DNA from: Rhodococcus sp. G-MC3
GTDB taxonomy: Bacteria > Actinomycetota > Actinomycetes > Mycobacteriales > Mycobacteriaceae
Assembly (NCBI RefSeq): GCF_030063335.1
Contig: NZ_JASISW010000020.1
Coordinates: 1 to 64,000, forward strand
Reading direction: 5' to 3'
DNA length: 64,000 bases
Part shown: one piece after another, positions 61,380 to 64,000 of the stretch
Layout of the letters: each line of letters opens with the position of its first letter
Numbering within the stretch: position 1 is the stretch's first letter
Position numbers and translations under genes: made by a program
The notes under the pieces: model-generated
What the model was told of the DNA's origin: nothing
Seen by the model: only the letters and a program-made list of their open reading frames with translations
The model's database searches: none

Positions 61380-62506
61380 GTCGGTGATCCTGAGATTCCT
61401 GGTAGGGACGCGCTGATCAGCGAGGCGACGCTGGTGTGCGGTGCTCGTTGTTCCCAGCGCTCGGAGTTCAGTTCGTACAGCCGCTCGCCCGCTTTGACGG
61501 CGGTGTTTCGGTCCAGCAGATATCGGCGGCATTCGGCGATGAACTCCTCGGGATCGTCGAAGGTCGGGAGTTCGAAGATCGATCCGAGCGATCCGACGGC
61601 AGCAGAAGTCCCGACGACGGGTAGGCCCTTGCTCGCTGCGTCGAGAATCTTGACGCGGACTCCACCTCCGGTGGCGACCGGAGCGATGAGCGCGCGACAG
61701 GTTCCGAGAAATTCCTGAAGGTCGTCGACGAATCCGAGGTCGCGCACACCCGCGGGGTAGGTTGGATCAGGGGCGCCGTCTGCTTTGGCACCGATGATGC
61801 ACAACTCTGCGCCCTCGATTCCCGCAGAGATCTGTGGCCAGTACTCGAGTGCGATCTTGAACGCTTCCTGGTTCGGCGGCCACCCTCGGGTGCCCATGAA
61901 TACAAGCCTTTTCGCTGTTTCGGTCAGATCGAGGCGTGGCGCAGGCTCCAGGGTGAGGTCGATCCACCGCGCATCATGTACTCCGTTGTCACGGTACATC
62001 TCGGCTTCCTCGACGTCGTACGTTCCGACAGCGTCTGCCTTGCGGGCGACTCGAATTTCGTCGCGCAGGATGCGGGGCGACTCGATGCGGCCGATGAGTC
62101 CGCGGGTCACTTTCCAGACCTGAGATTCGGTGTTGACGGTATTGATGACGAAAGGCGACCCGTACTTTTCGGACCGAATGAACGGTTCGGCCATGTAACT
62201 GTGCTCTGCCACATACACATCCGACTCGGATCTCTCGATGGCGTCGACGAATGCATCCACGTCGTATCGGCCGTGGACGATACTGCGGATGGGGTGCAGC
62301 GACTTCAACAGCAGCGATGCGTTCACGCCTGGCTTTTCAACGCGTGTGACATCGGGATCGGGGGAGGGTGCGGTGTCCTTGGACAGGCACAGTGCTCGCA
62401 CTTCGAAAGCTTCACGCGCGAGCTGCATCATCAAACGGGACAGTGCGATATCCCCGCCGTGTTCGGTGACGGGGTCTTTGGACAACAGGAACGTTGCTCG
62501 CCTCAC
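61376..62506 (-). CDS. GT4-type glycosyltransferase
   Basis: GT-B glycosyltransferase of 376 residues from a GTG start. The N-terminal domain contains TEHGGDIALSRLMMQLA, and the C-terminal donor domain GTRGWPPNQEAFKIALEYWP and PVATGGGVRVKILDAASKG, close to the GT4 (Glyco_trans_1_4) signature. It should lengthen a cell-surface polysaccharide. The start overlaps the flippase stop (GTGA) and its stop overlaps the glycosidase start, so the four genes are coupled. Confidence 0.9.
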   Translation of the reverse strand: MRRATFLLSKDPVTEHGGDIALSRLMMQLAREAFEVRALCLSKDTAPSPDPDVTRVEKPGVNASLLLKSLHPIRSIVHGRYDVDAFVDAIERSESDVYVAEHSYMAEPFIRSEKYGSPFVINTVNTESQVWKVTRGLIGRIESPRILRDEIRVARKADAVGTYDVEEAEMYRDNGVHDARWIDLTLEPAPRLDLTETAKRLVFMGTRGWPPNQEAFKIALEYWPQISAGIEGAELCIIGAKADGAPDPTYPAGVRDLGFVDDLQEFLGTCRALIAPVATGGGVRVKILDAASKGLPVVGTSAAVGSLGSIFELPTFDDPEEFIAECRRYLLDRNTAVKAGERLYELNSERWEQRAPHTSVASLISASLPGISGSPT

Positions 62507-63663
62507 GAGTACACCTCTTCTTTGGCAGGCTCACGATAGAGAGCTCGGATGAACCACACGAGTAGTACGGCGTCGGTAACGACCGATGCGATCGCGGCAC
62601 CGACGGCGCCGAGGGGGAACAGGCAGAAGATCAACACCATCTTCAGCGGTGCAAGTGTGGCCGCGGCCAAGACGCGGGTGCGGTCGCGATGCTGCAGGTA
62701 GAGCACGGTGGTGAATACGTAGTTCATCACCCGCATGACGACGAAGAAGGACATCACCACGAGGGCTCCGGCGATCTCGTTCGATATAGGTGTGAAGAAC
62801 ACAGCGACGCCGGCGACGAGGACCAACGATCCGGCAGCACAGGCGAGCACGATGGTGTGTTTCAACGCAGGTCCCGCGGTAATGCTGCCGTCGGCGAGAC
62901 GCAGTTTCTCGTGGAACGTGTGGCCGAACGACTGCCCGATGAACGCGACGGCCCACGCGGTGACGGATGCGACGGAGTAGTAACCCGCGATCGTGCTGTC
63001 GGTCAGGTAGCCGAGCAGTAGTACATCGCCTTGGACATAGATGGCGTTGGCGAGGTTCTCCGAGAACAGCATCGAGATCTCGCGCCACGAGCCAGGTACG
63101 CGTGGGCGCGCAACTCTTGCCTGTACGACGGCGGCGACGGCGATGACGAAGTACGGTGCAACATAGAGCAGGCTGGCCACGAGCAATGTCGGTTCGGCGG
63201 TAGTGAACAGGGTGGTAGTGAACAGGTAGGCGGTGGCAAGGATGATGCTCGACGCCTGCCGCAGCGTGTCCATGCGCTGGGTGATATTGGGATGACCGTC
63301 GCGGAGAGCACGACTCTTGTACGCGTTGAACGTCATCTCGCCGCCGGCGACGACGAGGGCGAACCATGCGATGTAGTTGACCTCGATCAGGCACGACCCC
63401 AGCACAATCAGTACTATGCCGATCAGTGCGCGGCTTGTGCGTTCGCCCAGATAATCGTCTTCGTCGACGCGGATCGACCGAACACCGAACGGGTGATCGA
63501 GCGGCGCGGCGACGATCGCCGCGAGCGCGAACGCCATTGCGTAGTGCCCGTAGTCGGAGATTCCAAGTTGGGCGATGAGCGCGACGGTCCACAGCAGACC
63601 GATGCCGCGACCTCCGTAGGTCCACAGCGCGGCGATGCACGCCTTCATCAGGTTGGCGTTCAT
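62503..63663 (-). CDS. Polysaccharide flippase (Wzx-like)
   Basis: Membrane protein of 386 residues with about 11-12 helices, with GRGIGLLWTVALIAQLGISDYGHYAM at the N-terminus shown here by its ends GRGIGLLW and SDYGHYAM, the usual start of oligosaccharide exporters. It should carry the lipid-linked repeat unit across the membrane for the polymerising genes. ATG 63663 (MNANLMK) overlaps the upstream glycosyltransferase stop. It is unlike the flippase at 6.4 kb in detail, so the two likely move different glycans. Confidence 0.88.
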   Translation of the reverse strand: MNANLMKACIAALWTYGGRGIGLLWTVALIAQLGISDYGHYAMAFALAAIVAAPLDHPFGVRSIRVDEDDYLGERTSRALIGIVLIVLGSCLIEVNYIAWFALVVAGGEMTFNAYKSRALRDGHPNITQRMDTLRQASSIILATAYLFTTTLFTTAEPTLLVASLLYVAPYFVIAVAAVVQARVARPRVPGSWREISMLFSENLANAIYVQGDVLLLGYLTDSTIAGYYSVASVTAWAVAFIGQSFGHTFHEKLRLADGSITAGPALKHTIVLACAAGSLVLVAGVAVFFTPISNEIAGALVVMSFFVVMRVMNYVFTTVLYLQHRDRTRVLAAATLAPLKMVLIFCLFPLGAVGAAIASVVTDAVLLVWFIRALYREPAKEEVYS

Positions 63664-64000
63664 CCTCGACCGACGCCTCGAAGGGAGGCCGTCGGGTTGG
63701 TGACTCGGGCGGCTGCCAGCGAAGGGGTCACTTTCCACGCCGACAAGAAATCGTCGACGACGAGCATCGGTGTGTTGGCCGTCCGAAGCGTTTCCACTTC
63801 GCGGCGAAGCCTGGCGAGTGCGACGGTGTCCGTGACGAGAGTCGCTGCAGCATCGGCGACGTCGTCGATTCCTCCGTCGACCACCACCGCGCCGCCGTCG
63901 GACTCGGCCAGAGCGCCGTACTTCATGCAGACGATGGGTGTCTGGTAGGCAATAGCGCGCGTCACCACCGAGGATGCGGGGAAGGCGTCGCCATAGATCG
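63660..64000 (-). CDS. Glycosyltransferase, C-terminal part (cut by window end)
   Basis: The visible 113 codons begin outside the window. They read IYGDAFPASSVVTRAIAYQTP, then GALAESDGGAVVVDGGIDDVADAA, which is the nucleotide-sugar end of a GT4-like enzyme with the final helix ending RGVGRG. The open frame continues past 64000. The stop overlaps the flippase start, so it heads the polysaccharide operon seen here. Confidence 0.75.
   Translation of the reverse strand, partial: IYGDAFPASSVVTRAIAYQTPIVCMKYGALAESDGGAVVVDGGIDDVADAAATLVTDTVALARLRREVETLRTANTPMLVVDDFLSAWKVTPSLAAARVTNPTASLRGVGRG

Overview
The window is high-GC actinobacterial DNA from a mycolic-acid producer, most likely a Rhodococcus or a close relative. 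The markers are AftD (arabinogalactan arabinosylation), a DUF3068 membrane protein, FabG4/HtdX/FadA2/FadE5, a fused HadA-HadB-type dehydratase, a mycothiol-type DinB protein, and frequent GTG/TTG starts. Several blocks follow the Mycobacterium tuberculosis gene order as I remember it: Rv0223c-Rv0228, Rv0236c-Rv0238, Rv0241c-Rv0245, Rv0535-Rv0541, and the tRNA-Gly/dcd region near Rv0321. These gene-order statements come from memory, not from a search.

Layout. 0.1-14.7 kb: cell-envelope block with an aldehyde dehydrogenase behind a KstR-like site, ROK kinase, methyltransferase, GT4 glycosyltransferase, polytopic membrane protein, flippase, DUF3068 protein, acyltransferase, AftD and a small DUF2613-type protein. 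14.7-33.2 kb: stress protein, LpqI-type GH3 lipoprotein, a TetR regulator and the htdX-fabG4 / fadA2 / fadE5 fatty-acid genes. A complete Liv-type ABC importer with a PucR-type regulator and a VanW protein sits between fadA2 and the flavin reductase/fadE5 pair. 33.2-43.1 kb: DUF4185 secreted protein, MarR, DinB and a tightly overlapping mtnP-epimerase-GT2-DUF2064 operon facing a membrane protein, then methyltransferase/membrane protein and lipoprotein genes. 43.1-44.2 kb: non-coding stretch with a 30-bp tandem repeat. 44.2-52.2 kb: sulfurtransferase, an aldehyde dehydrogenase-GMC oxidoreductase pair with a divergent PucR regulator, a secreted lipase and a secreted GH16 glucanase. 52.4-59.2 kb: tRNA-Gly(CCC), dcd, then an unusual cluster of three Hsp70/actin-fold-like proteins (two membrane anchored with Pro/Thr-rich tails) around a CYTH-CHAD protein and an ANTAR-like small protein. 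59.3-64 kb: fused HadAB dehydratase, then a translationally coupled polysaccharide locus cut by the window end.

How parts work together. The TetR gene and the fabG4/fadA2 intergenic region share a palindrome with CTTACT/AGTAAG arms, and weaker copies lie upstream of fadE5, so one regulator probably controls the fatty-acid set. The envelope genes supply glycosyl transfer, flipping and acylation at the membrane. The Hsp70-like cluster is the least explained part and the best candidate for an undescribed system.
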